Positions 1-9,669 of a stretch of DNA of 57,554 bases are shown here, in pieces; the stretch's first letter is position 1, and each line of letters begins with the position of its first letter. The position numbers and the translations under genes were made by a program. The stretch spans positions 472,730 to 530,283 of the forward strand of contig MJCC01000006.1 in the NCBI GenBank assembly GCA_001766655.1, read 5' to 3'. Below the pieces are notes generated by a model. It was not told the origin of the DNA. It saw only the letters and a list, made by a program, of their open reading frames with translations, and did no database searches. The stretch comes from Phytomonas francai. Taxonomy: Eukaryota > Euglenozoa > Kinetoplastea > Trypanosomatida > Trypanosomatidae.

Positions 1-1648
1 CCCCGCGTGGGTCGAGCCCCGGGAAGACGAGCAGCCCCACCGCCGTCGCCGGCGACGCGAGCTGGCCGACCACGGCGCAGAGCGTGACGCCGCGCTGGTT
101 CAGGTACGACCCCGCGACGTAGCTCAGCACGAAGCCCCCGCTGTAGACCCCGCACGCCGCGAGGTTGCCCGGGGCCCGGGCCAGGCTCGCGAGGCCGTCG
201 AGGAAGTTGCCCCAGGTCGCCGCCACCGTGCGGCTCCCGCCGAACCACGGCAGCCCGTCCAGCGGAAGGAAGGCCAGCGCGAAGAGGAACTGCACGGCGG
301 TGTCCGCCGAGAGCATCACGAGCTTCACGGCGGCGTCGGGGCCGCGGCGGGGGCGGGGGCGGGGTTCCACAGGGGGCCCCCCCCCTGACGCCCCTGCGAA
401 GACCGCCGGGCGGCTCACGAGCTCGTCGACCTCGTCGGCCTCGGTGTAGCGCGTCATGTAGAGCGCCTGGGTGATGTTCAGGAAGACGGTCGGGAGGATG
501 GACAAAAAGAAGAGCAGGCTCCAGACCACCCGCGCGCCGCCCGGCTGCGGCGCCTCGCCGTCGGCCCCACCCTTCCCCTCCCCCGACCACAGGTGCGAGA
601 TCGAGGTGATCAGCACCCCGGAGGCGATGAGCGAAAAGCTCACGATCGTCCAACGGTTAAAATACTCCCGGGAGTCGTTCAAAAACCACTTCGCCAGGAC
701 GACCGTGTAAACAGGCACAAAGGCGGTGAAAAGTGCCTGAAGAATCTCCGGGGTGTGCGAGGCGGAGTAGATGGATAAGGTGCTGCTCACCGCATCAAAC
801 ACCCCGGCAAAAACCAGCAGCTTCAGCCCATACCTCTCCCAGACAAAGGACAAATCCGGCGAATGAATCAAAATGTAAAATCCGAGCAAAACAGCGAAAA
901 AAAGCGCAAAAATAAGGCTGGACACAGCAAAAATGGTGTAATTTCCAGGCACCCCGTCCGCGGGGAACTTGGTTAGCCAAAAATTCAACCCAATCACCTG
1001 CATCATATTCCCCCCCAGCAAACTAATTACAAGAAGAATGGTCGAGAAAATCGTCAGTGGCGGTGTATTTCGAATCTCCTCCACGAAAAATTTGAGCATC
1101 ATGACGGAAAGATGCTGCATGCTGTGGGCGTACGGAGAGGGAAGGTCGCGAACGGACCGTGCCCAATACTCCTCTCCCACAATATTAGTTTCTTCTGAAA
1201 AGTTGGTGTTGCTTCCATATCCATTGGAGTCCGAAAATCCCTCACGTTTTTTAAAACCGGATTGAAAAGGCGTAGCCGCACCCTCCGGCGGGGTTAGTAT
1301 TTTGTACTGGTTGCGGCTATTCCCGCCGGCAAAGCGGGTCGAGGAGGTGTTCGGCGAGTGCGAGGATCCATGGCTGCGGGAACCCGCCACTTCGCGCAAC
1401 GGTGGCCCGTCGTTATCACCGTGGGGGTTGTTATTTTCTGAAAACGCCACACTGCTCATAGGATCGTGTGGCTGAAGTCTATGCGGTTCGCTTTCCCCCG
1501 AGTGCATGGGCACAGAAAAGGGAGAAGCGTTAGAAGCTTCTTTGCTTTTATCCAAAAAGGGACGGCGATCCCCATGCTCCGAAGCGAGAGCAGCCGTTGA
1601 TGTAAATGCCAACGTTTGAGTGGCTTTGGGCAGTTCATCGTCAACCAT
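1..1648 (-). CDS. CRT-like transporter (drug/metabolite transporter superfamily), C-terminus cut by window edge
   Basis: The frame is open from the ATG at 1648 to the window edge, giving 549 codons without a stop. A Ser/Asn-rich hydrophilic N-terminus of about 170 residues precedes a run of hydrophobic helices. The segment AGVFDAVSSTLSIYSASHTP followed by EILQALFTAFVPVYTV matches the layout of CRT-like proteins (the family of the Plasmodium chloroquine-resistance transporter), in which a D-x-x-x-x-x-L helix is followed by a Q-x-L-x-x-x-x-x-P helix. A later SILPTVFLNITQALY fits the second half of the fold. Family members sit in acidic or digestive compartments and export small solutes or peptides; that location is inferred here, not visible. 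A loop of repeated Pro/Arg (near 340-375) is GC-extreme. A polypyrimidine run and AG at 1711-1731 would give a leader of about 62 bases and support this ATG. The last part of the gene lies outside the window. Confidence 0.6.
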   Translation of the reverse strand, partial: MVDDELPKATQTLAFTSTAALASEHGDRRPFLDKSKEASNASPFSVPMHSGESEPHRLQPHDPMSSVAFSENNNPHGDNDGPPLREVAGSRSHGSSHSPNTSSTRFAGGNSRNQYKILTPPEGAATPFQSGFKKREGFSDSNGYGSNTNFSEETNIVGEEYWARSVRDLPSPYAHSMQHLSVMMLKFFVEEIRNTPPLTIFSTILLVISLLGGNMMQVIGLNFWLTKFPADGVPGNYTIFAVSSLIFALFFAVLLGFYILIHSPDLSFVWERYGLKLLVFAGVFDAVSSTLSIYSASHTPEILQALFTAFVPVYTVVLAKWFLNDSREYFNRWTIVSFSLIASGVLITSISHLWSGEGKGGADGEAPQPGGARVVWSLLFFLSILPTVFLNITQALYMTRYTEADEVDELVSRPAVFAGASGGGPPVEPRPRPRRGPDAAVKLVMLSADTAVQFLFALAFLPLDGLPWFGGSRTVAATWGNFLDGLASLARAPGNLAACGVYSGGFVLSYVAGSYLNQRGVTLCAVVGQLASPATAVGLLVFPGLDPRG

Positions 1649-3186
1649 AGTTAGATAGGTAAATAAAAATAGTTTAGAAAAAATACTATATTCAAATTTA
1701 TTTTGTATTACTTAAATAGGGGAAAAGAAATGACGGCTAATTAAGTTGCTTATTTCCTTCTCTTTCAACGTGTTACTTTTGTGAGGTATAAAAGTTAGTC
1801 TTTAAAAAGTGGCTCATGCGCTCATGGTATCAATAGCCTTCTGTAAGGAAGGTATTTATTGTTAAAGCAATGAGGGGATATTCATATTCCCTATTTTTTT
1901 GTACATTATTATAACGATTTTTTCTTATTAAGTGCGTTGATCAATATGATATTGCAGTTCGAAGAGCATCAACGGTAGCATGGGCTTAAGCATATGTGTT
2001 GTATATAGGCTTTTCATTACCAAAAATATTCCCCTATACGCAACCTTAGTTCGCATACTTTCTACCATCTTATGGGAAAGTGCTCTCTTAACAATGCCTT
2101 ACACCTACGAAAGCAGCTCACTGCAATATGGTGGTTCGAACTCGGCAAAGATTCACTCAGGTCGGATGATAGATGAATGGGCTTAAGTTGAAAGAAAACA
2201 AGTAGATTCCCTTCATTGGCACAAAGACGCTTTTCCTTTTGATTCATCCTTTTGTAGCCAGGATGCAGCTTTCTCTTTCATACGTACATGTGTGTCCGTG
2301 TGCATATGTCAAGCGTAGACTAAAAAAGCTGATCAAATCCATTGGTGAACCTGACCCCCCCATTTGGGAAAGCTATTACAGTTCTGTTCGCATTGCTAAG
2401 AGTTTAACCAAATACAATGAACATACCAACAAGTGCATTATAACTTGGCAGAGGGAGCTCATAATCCCGAAAGATGAACCCATCGTTGGTATGCCGTGGC
2501 AATAGGAGCAGAGGTTCCGACGCTGTTCATCCACACAGCTGAAACACCAAAGAAGAGGAAAGGGTGACATCTTTGTAAACGGATACGTAGAGTCATCCTC
2601 GCCCTTTCGACATCTCTAAGTGTCAAGGGGGCTGTGATCCTTGGAGCCGTCACCGCACGTTCCCACTCCCCGCACACACAGACTAGGCTTCCACCTATAA
2701 GGAAGATCGTGAGGATGCGAGTTTCGAAGTGTTTTTTCGATAATCTAGCTCTTCCTGCTTCTGCTCTGGACGATTTTGCATATTCGCTAATACAAAGCGA
2801 GGGGCTCTCCAGACATGTACATCGGAGGGGTAAAGAGAGGGGGGTATGTCAATCTAGAGAAGACACAAAAAGTCAAATTGGCTACCTAAAAAAGCGACAC
2901 TGTAAAGCCCCACCCTCACACGCATCGCCCAAAAGAAAAATTACTCTTGGGATTGCTTTTGTAAAAGCATAGCAATTGAAATCGGCAATTTTTCAAATAT
3001 AGCTTTCTGACCACTAAATAAGAAATGTACGATTCCCGTCAAAATGCCGTACATAGCGCCTCATGTATTAATGAATAATCAAACGCATGGCTATAGAATT
3101 CAGGAGAACGTGACCCTTCTCCCCCCTCTCCTCCTTACTTTTTTTTTTACCATTTCTGCTTCCCTCCACCCCACTCCCTTCTTATG
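1649..3186. other. Intergenic spacer, 1.5 kb, no confident gene
   Basis: It holds the 5' leader of the CRT-like gene and the 3' untranslated region of the gene ending at 3187. The part near 2050-2950 is less AT-rich than its flanks and carries overlapping open frames of 60-112 codons on both strands (for example 2459-2677 minus and 2634-2972 plus). None resembles a known family, and overlapping frames on both strands argue against a working gene. A pyrimidine-rich stretch on the plus strand lies at 3115-3180. Confidence 0.5.
1711..1731 (-). promoter_or_regulatory. Candidate spliced-leader acceptor for the CRT-like gene
   Basis: On the minus strand a pyrimidine tract (TTTCTTTTCCCCTATTT) is followed by an AAG. 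The AG at 1712-1711 is the first after the tract and lies 62 bases before the ATG. This is the usual kinetoplastid trans-splicing arrangement; the exact site is inferred. Confidence 0.4.
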
Positions 3187-4980
3187 TTATGAAGGGAGGG
3201 AGTCCAGACCCTTCAACAGACGAACCACACTATGCGAAGCGGTCTTCGCCTCCTGCTCTGATCCCACCCCGGCAAGAAATTCATACCGCAGCTTTTGCAT
3301 CAAACCCATCTCTATCGACGTCGCGCCGTAGTTCACTTCGATACATTTCCCCGCGGTCTCGAAAAGCCCCGTGGCGTAGAGGTAATCCCGCGTGTCCGCG
3401 TACATACAGGCCATCCCAAGCAAAATCGAGGCCGCCTGAGGGTTATTTTTGTACTCTGAAAAGACCGTCCGATTCATCTTCAGCGCGCGATCAAAGGCCT
3501 CGCCGGACAGGCGACGGCACTTTTCAATCGGGAAATCAATCGCATCTTTGATATCGGCGAAAATCATCTCCGAAGACGACGCCACCACCCGCAGCGCGTT
3601 CCCATCAAAGATCTGCTTGGGTAGAAAAACAGGGGCATCGCGCGAGCTCTTCGCCGACGGGCGGGGCGCGTTCAATAAAAAAGTACCATAACTTGCAAGG
3701 CAGGTGGCGTAGGCCTGGGTTTCGTACCACCGCTCATGAACATGTGCCGCGGAGAGGATGCCATCCACGTCGAGCGCGGATTCGAACGGCGTGGAAAAGA
3801 AACTAGCGGCCTGCTCGAAGCCACGCAGGATGATGGCATCCACCTCCCCAGGGGTGATCTCCCAGTCAAACATCCGTTCATTAAGCTCTGCTTTTATTAG
3901 CAGAAAAAGACCCGTTTCAGGTTCCTGTTGACGATCTTTCAGACCATAAAGTAATGGATTCGAGTAACTCGTCATCTCATTCACCATCTGTAGCGCCTTG
4001 TCGACATATTGTGAGGAGAAAAAGAGGTTTCCAGTCAAGGGAATATTTAGCACGGCTTGAAGAACACAAAGCTTTGGCGGAAGCCAGCGCAAATTAGGCA
4101 TCTTGTCGCCGTTTTTTTTGTACGTCTCGATGGAAAGAGCTATACATTCATCTAAGCACTTCATCACCATTGGCAACGTCAATACTGACTCCGGATGCTC
4201 AGAATCGGCCACGCATAGCTGCCAATCTCGTACGCTTGTCTTACCTCGCTCGGCCGCCGCCGCGGCGAAGCTCTTTCCCACAGATCCCGCCTTTTTCCCT
4301 ACAATGCTCGAAGACGAAACAGGCGACAGCGGTGATTTATGAAACGGCTTCTGATGGAGTGCGCAAAATGCCTTGACAAAGTGCGCAAGAATCACGCACG
4401 TCGTATCGAGCTGGTGAGGATCGCTGCGATCCCAGTTCTCGTTGTAGTACAGCAGCCTCGCTGACTCACGCAGGATCGTCTTTTGCACATGCAGATGCCT
4501 CGCGTACTCCGGTCGCGGGAGGTGCTCAGTACCATTGAGCAGTTCAAACCGAACGGCGTAGAGAGGGCGAAGCGTCTGCGCGATCGAGCCCGCGCGCGCA
4601 TTGAGGCCGCCGAGGTTCTCCAAAATATCAATACCACGCTCCAAAAGAATTAAGCCCTTCTCGCGGTCACGAAGACGCTCGGCAAGCTGCTCCGCCGTCT
4701 CGTTTGGCATCCCCGGCCGCGCAGCTGCCGTTGTCCATCGCGTGCAAATCTCCGTCTGCCCTTCTGGGTATTTTAGGCGGGGAACGGAAACCGTGAACGT
4801 GGCGTGATCGGGCTGCAGTGCGTGCACGGCGTCTTGAATTTCGGGAATCCCCATCGCGTTCACGTGCGTAATGGGCTGAAAGCGAGGAAAGAAGAATGCG
4901 ATATCGGTCGAGGAATGCAGGTTTGAGGGCACGTAGGTCCCTGCGATGGGAAGCAGCTGACTAAACGAGCGACGCAACAT
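3187..4980 (-). CDS. Hypothetical protein with a mitochondrial-type leader and helical repeat-like C-terminus
   Basis: This is a 597-residue frame starting at the first ATG. The N-terminus (MLRRSFSQLLP) is basic, hydroxylated and free of acidic residues, as in mitochondrial presequences. The body is mostly predicted-helical by eye, with Leu/Ala-rich amphipathic stretches at about 95-230 and 270-420. The last 100 residues (AASILLGMACMYAD, then YLYATGLFETAGKCIEVNYG) have the spacing of TPR-type helix pairs, with A and G at packing positions. No catalytic motif is visible and I do not recognise the protein. Mitochondrial location and a scaffold role are inferences. A second methionine at about residue 43 (MGIPEIQ) could be an alternative start that would drop the leader. 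Confidence 0.75.
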   Translation of the reverse strand: MLRRSFSQLLPIAGTYVPSNLHSSTDIAFFFPRFQPITHVNAMGIPEIQDAVHALQPDHATFTVSVPRLKYPEGQTEICTRWTTAAARPGMPNETAEQLAERLRDREKGLILLERGIDILENLGGLNARAGSIAQTLRPLYAVRFELLNGTEHLPRPEYARHLHVQKTILRESARLLYYNENWDRSDPHQLDTTCVILAHFVKAFCALHQKPFHKSPLSPVSSSSIVGKKAGSVGKSFAAAAAERGKTSVRDWQLCVADSEHPESVLTLPMVMKCLDECIALSIETYKKNGDKMPNLRWLPPKLCVLQAVLNIPLTGNLFFSSQYVDKALQMVNEMTSYSNPLLYGLKDRQQEPETGLFLLIKAELNERMFDWEITPGEVDAIILRGFEQAASFFSTPFESALDVDGILSAAHVHERWYETQAYATCLASYGTFLLNAPRPSAKSSRDAPVFLPKQIFDGNALRVVASSSEMIFADIKDAIDFPIEKCRRLSGEAFDRALKMNRTVFSEYKNNPQAASILLGMACMYADTRDYLYATGLFETAGKCIEVNYGATSIEMGLMQKLRYEFLAGVGSEQEAKTASHSVVRLLKGLDSLPS

Positions 4981-5250
4981 TTTGGAGATTCTTTTTTTCC
5001 GAGACGTTAAGTGTATTTTATCTATTGGTATTGTACGGTACCGATAATTACTTTGGTTCGCTTTACAGCCTCCGATTGCTCCTTTTTTTTTAAAGGGGGG
5101 TGGGAGACTCTGTTTTTCTTATTTCTCATAATATGGGTAAATCAAAATCAAAATATTTGCAAATAATAATAATAATAATAATAAATTATGGTTTCGCATA
5201 TGCACAATCGAAAACAGCACACAGGCACGATAAGGTATCTAAATGAACAC

Positions 5251-5281
<31 letters not shown>

Positions 5282-5321
5282 GCATTTTATTCTTACTAAA
5301 AGCGCTCTTATTCCCTCTTTC
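4981..5321. repeat. Spacer with (AAT)n and (AT)13 microsatellites
   Basis: This short AT-rich spacer contains an AAT repeat at about 5162-5184 and an (AT)13 run at 5256-5281, 41 bases from the stop codon of the next gene. A polypurine run on the plus strand at 5092-5107, with a CT at 5082-5083, reads on the minus strand as a pyrimidine tract and AG, a weak acceptor candidate for the gene starting at 4980. Confidence 0.7.
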
Positions 5322-6215
5322 CTACTGCGTGAATCGGAGCTCAATCTTGTCCTCCACATCATCGATCACGGTGGATGCTTGATCGGTATAGGCGCGCTTC
5401 ACGCCACCTGGAATGCTGGCCATCTGCCCGCATCGAATGAATTCGACCCTTTCCCAAAAGAGAAGCTCGTCACGAGACATCTCGCGTCGCTGCTCGCCCA
5501 ACACCGCCTGCTCATTGATTCGACTTGCGGCGTTTCGATTACTACCACCACGATCCTTCCGAAACGCATTCTCGTCCTCTAGATCGCTCTCGAGGTGGAT
5601 TAAGGCTGCGGTGCGCAAAGGATGCACCGAGGCGACCGGGATCGCCTCGGGCCGACAGTCCGCCTCGTCGAGAACCCGCACGCCGTATCTTCCCGTGGGC
5701 GGCGGCGCGGCCTCGGCCCCGCGGTACCGGGCGGGGTGGGGCTTGCCGTAGCGCACGGCCTGCATCCACGGCGTCGCGAGCTCCTCCTTGAGCCCGTCCC
5801 AGGCGTGCGGCCGCAGCGTGCGTGCGTCCTGCGCCTGCCAGTCCCGCAGCCACCCCTCCGCCCGCAGCTGCGCGTTGTCGCGGAGCGCGCGCGCGTGGGC
5901 CTCCGCCTTCGCCGCGGCGACGCGCTGAAGGGCCTCCCAGGTCGCCGCCCGCACACTCCGAGCGAGCCTCACCAGGTTAATCCCACCCAAGGACGACGGC
6001 GAGGAGGACGACGAAGAGGGGGCGCGGTAGAGGGGCTCCCAACGCGCAGGGTCCAGCAGCCGCATCCCGAGTACGCTGCCGAAGCCACTGCAGGTGACCT
6101 CGATGCCGTCGCAGGTGCCGGTGAACGTCCGACGCGCGATGTCGCGATGCGCGGCTTCGAGACAGAGCCGGTGCTTTAACACGCCGATGAGGTTGTTTGT
6201 ATACCGAAAGGACAT
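5322..6215 (-). CDS. Possible YbaB/EbfC-fold protein, otherwise unknown
   Basis: This is a 297-residue frame from the first ATG. Residues 28-52 (RTFTGTCDGIEVTCSGFG, then VLGMRLLDP) have the two-strand pattern of YbaB/EbfC nucleoid-associated proteins: a G-x-x-x-G-I-x-V-x-x-x-G strand pair followed by a hydrophobic strand ending in D-P. They are followed, as in that family, by a long helix rich in Ala and charged residues (RLARSVRAATWEALQRVAAA, about 80-115). YbaB proteins are small bacterial or organellar DNA-binding dimers of about 110 residues. Here a C-terminal extension of about 180 residues has no recognised domain. A mitochondrial role is conceivable but there is no strong presequence. 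Codons at about 5640-6070 are GC-extreme, unlike the 3' part. The family call is tentative and could be fortuitous. Confidence 0.7.
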   Translation of the reverse strand: MSFRYTNNLIGVLKHRLCLEAAHRDIARRTFTGTCDGIEVTCSGFGSVLGMRLLDPARWEPLYRAPSSSSSSPSSLGGINLVRLARSVRAATWEALQRVAAAKAEAHARALRDNAQLRAEGWLRDWQAQDARTLRPHAWDGLKEELATPWMQAVRYGKPHPARYRGAEAAPPPTGRYGVRVLDEADCRPEAIPVASVHPLRTAALIHLESDLEDENAFRKDRGGSNRNAASRINEQAVLGEQRREMSRDELLFWERVEFIRCGQMASIPGGVKRAYTDQASTVIDDVEDKIELRFTQ

Positions 6216-6744
6216 GGTCTTAGCACTTGGTAATGCAAGTAGTTCCTCCTTTTTTCCTCAACACACGCCTATAAAGACCCGCTTTAGGACGGACGGTGGA
6301 TTTGCAAACGTGCTACTCTCACGCTCTTCTGTTTGTCGATAGTGAATCGATCTGGATACACACTTCCTGTAAAGACAGTGTAAAAATGGGAAAATCAATG
6401 TGAGATGCTTGTTCCTTTCTAGAATGTAATATATGACGAATCCACCTAGTGATAAGAGTTTTTTTTTTTTGAGAATAAACACATGCGAGAAACAAAACCA
6501 TTTCATTTCAATCCTCCCTATCCTGGAAAATAAATAAAAACGATGCGAATCCATACCGTACACGCAAAATTTTGATCGAATAGCTTTCTCTCCTCCTCAT
6601 TGTTCCTAATCTTATGTCGTACGCTTAATACCACACAGAAATGTGTATTTCTGACAGGGTGGCTTTTCTTTCCCACCGCTCTCCATTCCAAATACAGCAA
6701 CATCACATTTTGTTCGTCTCCGAAACACCCTGGCCTCTTCTGGA
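6216..6744. other. Intergenic spacer, no gene seen
   Basis: AT-rich spacer holding the leader of the gene starting at 6215 and the 3' untranslated region of the gene ending at 6745. Open frames here are short (up to 101 codons) and rich in Phe, Lys and Leu, as expected by chance. A homopolymer T run lies near 6460-6470. Confidence 0.5.
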
Positions 6745-9669
6745 TTAAAGAACCTGAAACTCGGCGAGCACGCCAAAATGGTCCGATGGGAAGAGGTAGG
6801 ACGGGATGTCATCCTGCGGACGATCCACCTGTTTCGTAATGCCCTTCTCTTTCAGAACTTCCAAGACCGATCGAGTGCCCACAAGCTCCACTTGCGTCGG
6901 CTGAAGGTGTTTTGACGAATACACCACACGATCCGGACGGCCGTAGAACTCGCGCTCGATAATCCGCCCCGCGTACAGGTTGGTGTCGCCGTCAATGGTG
7001 TAGCCACGTTCCTGACCCTCCCCCTCAGCGGCGGCCGCAGACATCCAGTGAGGGTGCAATTCCTCCCACGCATCCCGGTATCCCAGCTCCTTTGGGATGC
7101 GGAAGAATCGTGCGGGGGTATCATTAAAGTCACCCATTACAATATGCGACGGCACCAAGGAGGAATCGGCGGCGGGACTCGTGAATGCTTTCAAGCGTTT
7201 CAAGAGATTCTCCAGTTGGACCTCGCGGTTGTTGATATTGTTCTGATTATACGGCGCAAGTAGATGCATGGAGGACACCATTACCGGTGGCGCGTGCTTT
7301 GATACTGAGAGAGTCACCTCTGGCATAGCGCTGGTGTGGCCTGAGAACGCCGGTACGTTGGCGTGTTCGAAGGCCTTGACGTCCAAATCCTTGCGGAGGA
7401 GCATCATGACGCCCCACGGCGAGATGGCGTGGCCGTTCTCCTGGCAAGATAGCGCGTACCCCGCCTGCACCCACGGCTGCTGGCATAGAAATCTACACCA
7501 GCCCGGTTCCACCTCTTGCATCGCTATAACATCCGCGTCCATCTGCGAAAGAACCTCGCTTAGGGCTAAATAACGCGTGGTTGTGCACCAATCAATGCCC
7601 GTCCGCCCGAGCGGAGTCCGCTCACCGCTATGCCGGTTGAACTGCACATTCCACGTCAGCACGCGCAGCGTGGTGCGCTCCATCGGCGGCTCCTCATCCC
7701 CGGAAGGGGCTGATGAGGGTTCCCCACTCGTCATCGCTGCGGATTGTTGGAGATCTTTGCAGTGCACTTGAGTCCAACACCCCGCGGCTTCGTCGAACAC
7801 GTGCAGAGTATTGCGCTTGCTACGCCCCTCACTCGCAGGGGAGTTGAAGTCCCGCGACAGGGTGTCGGGGTCGGTTTGGTTAAGTGTGTACCGAATACTC
7901 ATTGCCTCGGACTTGAGGCCAAGATTCACACTGAAGTAGCTCCAGCCAGGCGGTGGCCCATGCGCGTTGACAGTGCGCACAAAATAGTGCGTAGGGTAGT
8001 GGCGAATTGCCGGATGATTCTTCGCGAGCTGCCGCGGCGCGCTACCCGTGGTTGTGTTGCCGTTCTGAGAAAGCGCCTCTTCGAGGCCTGCCGAACCGTT
8101 TTCAGAACTGAAGCCCATTTCTCTCAATGCAGATCGGGTCTTTGACAACGCCTCGTGGACGTCACGCGTCGCAATGATATCCTTCACAAACTCGGCAGGC
8201 AGCTTCTCCCCTCCGGTGTAGAGCGGGATGATCTGCTCCACGAGATTCTCCCGTGGCGCGCTGAGGAGGAGAGACTCAACCCCCGTGAGCGCAAAGCTGC
8301 GATCCCGCGCCGGGGTGATATACGTGGCGCCTCCCTCCGGCACCAGTCCCCCCTCCTCGTCGTGGGGTGGCAGCGGCTTGGAGGAGGCCTCGCCTAAGCC
8401 CGGCGATCCGTTTTGCTCACCCCCTAGCGAGCGCAGGTGGTTGATCAGCTGCTCGGGCTTCACTTTTGCAGGGGAGGCCTCGGCGGGCGGGGCCCAGCCC
8501 AGATGGGGGACCTCGCCCGAGCAGAGCGCGGCGTGGGTCTGGAGGAGGAGCTCCAGGTAGGCGGCCGCAGGCGCCGACGAGGACGACGACGAGTCGGGAC
8601 AGCCCTCCGCGTAGGAAGGGCACGTGCGCGATAACACCCGGGAGAGTGCGGCCGGTTTCAGCCGAAGCGAGGACGGCCCATCGCCGCCGGCAAAGGGGAA
8701 CTCGTCCAGTAAAAGGCCGGCGTACGACCCCACGCCAGCTGCGGCCGCGACCTCCCCACTCCCTTTCCGCTGCTCCGCGTCGTACGCCTGCATAAGATCG
8801 CTGAAGCTCACGCCGAGGCTAGCCAAATTCGTTGTCACCATCCCGTGTGCCAAGAGGTACAACAGCACAAGGTCCGTTCTCAAAGCGGCAAGCTGCTGCC
8901 ATTGATGGGATGAGAAAGACAAAGGACTCGGGGCGTCCGTGGGGGCTGACGAAAGAACCGACGTCACCCGAAGCCACTCCAGGCAATCTTGAAGAAAGAG
9001 GGACTTGAATTCGCTCTGTACGAGACTCATCGTGGTAATGTTGTGGAATGCTGTACAGCCCAACGCCACGAGAAATAGGTCCGTGCTTCCCAACAAACAG
9101 AAGCTGTCATTCACGTTAACCGAAGCAGCGGACGCGGGACGCTTTGCAGGGTGCAAAATTCGTGTTGCGAGGTCCAACATCCAGGCTGAGAGCTTCCCCT
9201 CCGCCGGGCCGGGAACCCCACCGCCGCTGACAATGAACTCCATCGGCGGACGCCGCAGCTCATTCGCCACACCACATAGATGATTTTCCAGCTGATACAT
9301 CATCGGCGAACCTGCACGTCGGTACAACCTTTCCTCGTTGCGCTTTCCAGGAGTCTGGCGCGTGTGCTGTACATTCCACAGAGGGTCGCTACCATCAAAA
9401 AAAAGAGCCAAACTCTTCTTCGGCTGGATACGCCGCAGAATTGTGTGGGCGACCTGTTTGTGGATGACCTTCACGGTTTCAGCATCGCGCTCGTGTCCAG
9501 AAAAATCGCGCGTCATGTAACTGCTTATTGAAGCGATATAACCGATATCAATTGCAACATGGTCAAACTCCATGCCCGCACGCTGTAAGACATTGCTGAA
9601 GACGTCCGCTACCTTTGGCACTGAGCAAAAGTCTAGTGTGGTGCGAAATAGGCAAGTGCGTGAAAACAT
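6745..9669 (-). CDS. XRN-like (degenerate) and endonuclease/exonuclease/phosphatase domain fusion protein
   Basis: With the start at 9669 the protein has 974 residues. The N-terminus matches the 5'-3' exoribonuclease (XRN) core in order: SVPK, EFDHVAIDIGYIA (XRN: EFDNLYLDMN), IQPKKSLALFFDG (XRN: I-K-P-K-K...DG), FIVSGGGVPGPAEGKL (XRN: SG..VPGEGEHK) and LLGSTDLFLVAL (XRN: YGLDADLIML). The first Glu of GEGE and the first Asp of DAD are missing, so at least two metal ligands are lost. Residues from about 670 to the end form an EEP nuclease with all motifs: LTWNVQFN, MQEVE, SMHLLAPYN, GDFND, RPDRVVYSS and SDHFGV. Such domains act in deadenylation, DNA-end repair or phosphate hydrolysis; the substrate here is unknown. 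An ATG at 9714 lies upstream of the likely acceptor AG (9688-9687) within a CA/GT repeat, so MFSRTCLF is preferred. That start is Arg-containing, hydrophobic and acid-free, and could be a mitochondrial leader. Confidence 0.85.
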   Translation of the reverse strand: MFSRTCLFRTTLDFCSVPKVADVFSNVLQRAGMEFDHVAIDIGYIASISSYMTRDFSGHERDAETVKVIHKQVAHTILRRIQPKKSLALFFDGSDPLWNVQHTRQTPGKRNEERLYRRAGSPMMYQLENHLCGVANELRRPPMEFIVSGGGVPGPAEGKLSAWMLDLATRILHPAKRPASAASVNVNDSFCLLGSTDLFLVALGCTAFHNITTMSLVQSEFKSLFLQDCLEWLRVTSVLSSAPTDAPSPLSFSSHQWQQLAALRTDLVLLYLLAHGMVTTNLASLGVSFSDLMQAYDAEQRKGSGEVAAAAGVGSYAGLLLDEFPFAGGDGPSSLRLKPAALSRVLSRTCPSYAEGCPDSSSSSSAPAAAYLELLLQTHAALCSGEVPHLGWAPPAEASPAKVKPEQLINHLRSLGGEQNGSPGLGEASSKPLPPHDEEGGLVPEGGATYITPARDRSFALTGVESLLLSAPRENLVEQIIPLYTGGEKLPAEFVKDIIATRDVHEALSKTRSALREMGFSSENGSAGLEEALSQNGNTTTGSAPRQLAKNHPAIRHYPTHYFVRTVNAHGPPPGWSYFSVNLGLKSEAMSIRYTLNQTDPDTLSRDFNSPASEGRSKRNTLHVFDEAAGCWTQVHCKDLQQSAAMTSGEPSSAPSGDEEPPMERTTLRVLTWNVQFNRHSGERTPLGRTGIDWCTTTRYLALSEVLSQMDADVIAMQEVEPGWCRFLCQQPWVQAGYALSCQENGHAISPWGVMMLLRKDLDVKAFEHANVPAFSGHTSAMPEVTLSVSKHAPPVMVSSMHLLAPYNQNNINNREVQLENLLKRLKAFTSPAADSSLVPSHIVMGDFNDTPARFFRIPKELGYRDAWEELHPHWMSAAAAEGEGQERGYTIDGDTNLYAGRIIEREFYGRPDRVVYSSKHLQPTQVELVGTRSVLEVLKEKGITKQVDRPQDDIPSYLFPSDHFGVLAEFQVL

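Noticed and set aside
2120..2150. GGTTCGAACTC, tRNA T-loop-like string
   Set aside because: No matching acceptor stem, D-arm or anticodon arm at the right distances on either strand.
5622..6179. Long plus-strand frame of 185 codons
   Set aside because: Arg/Pro/Gly/Ala-rich shadow of the GC-extreme minus-strand gene at 5322-6215.
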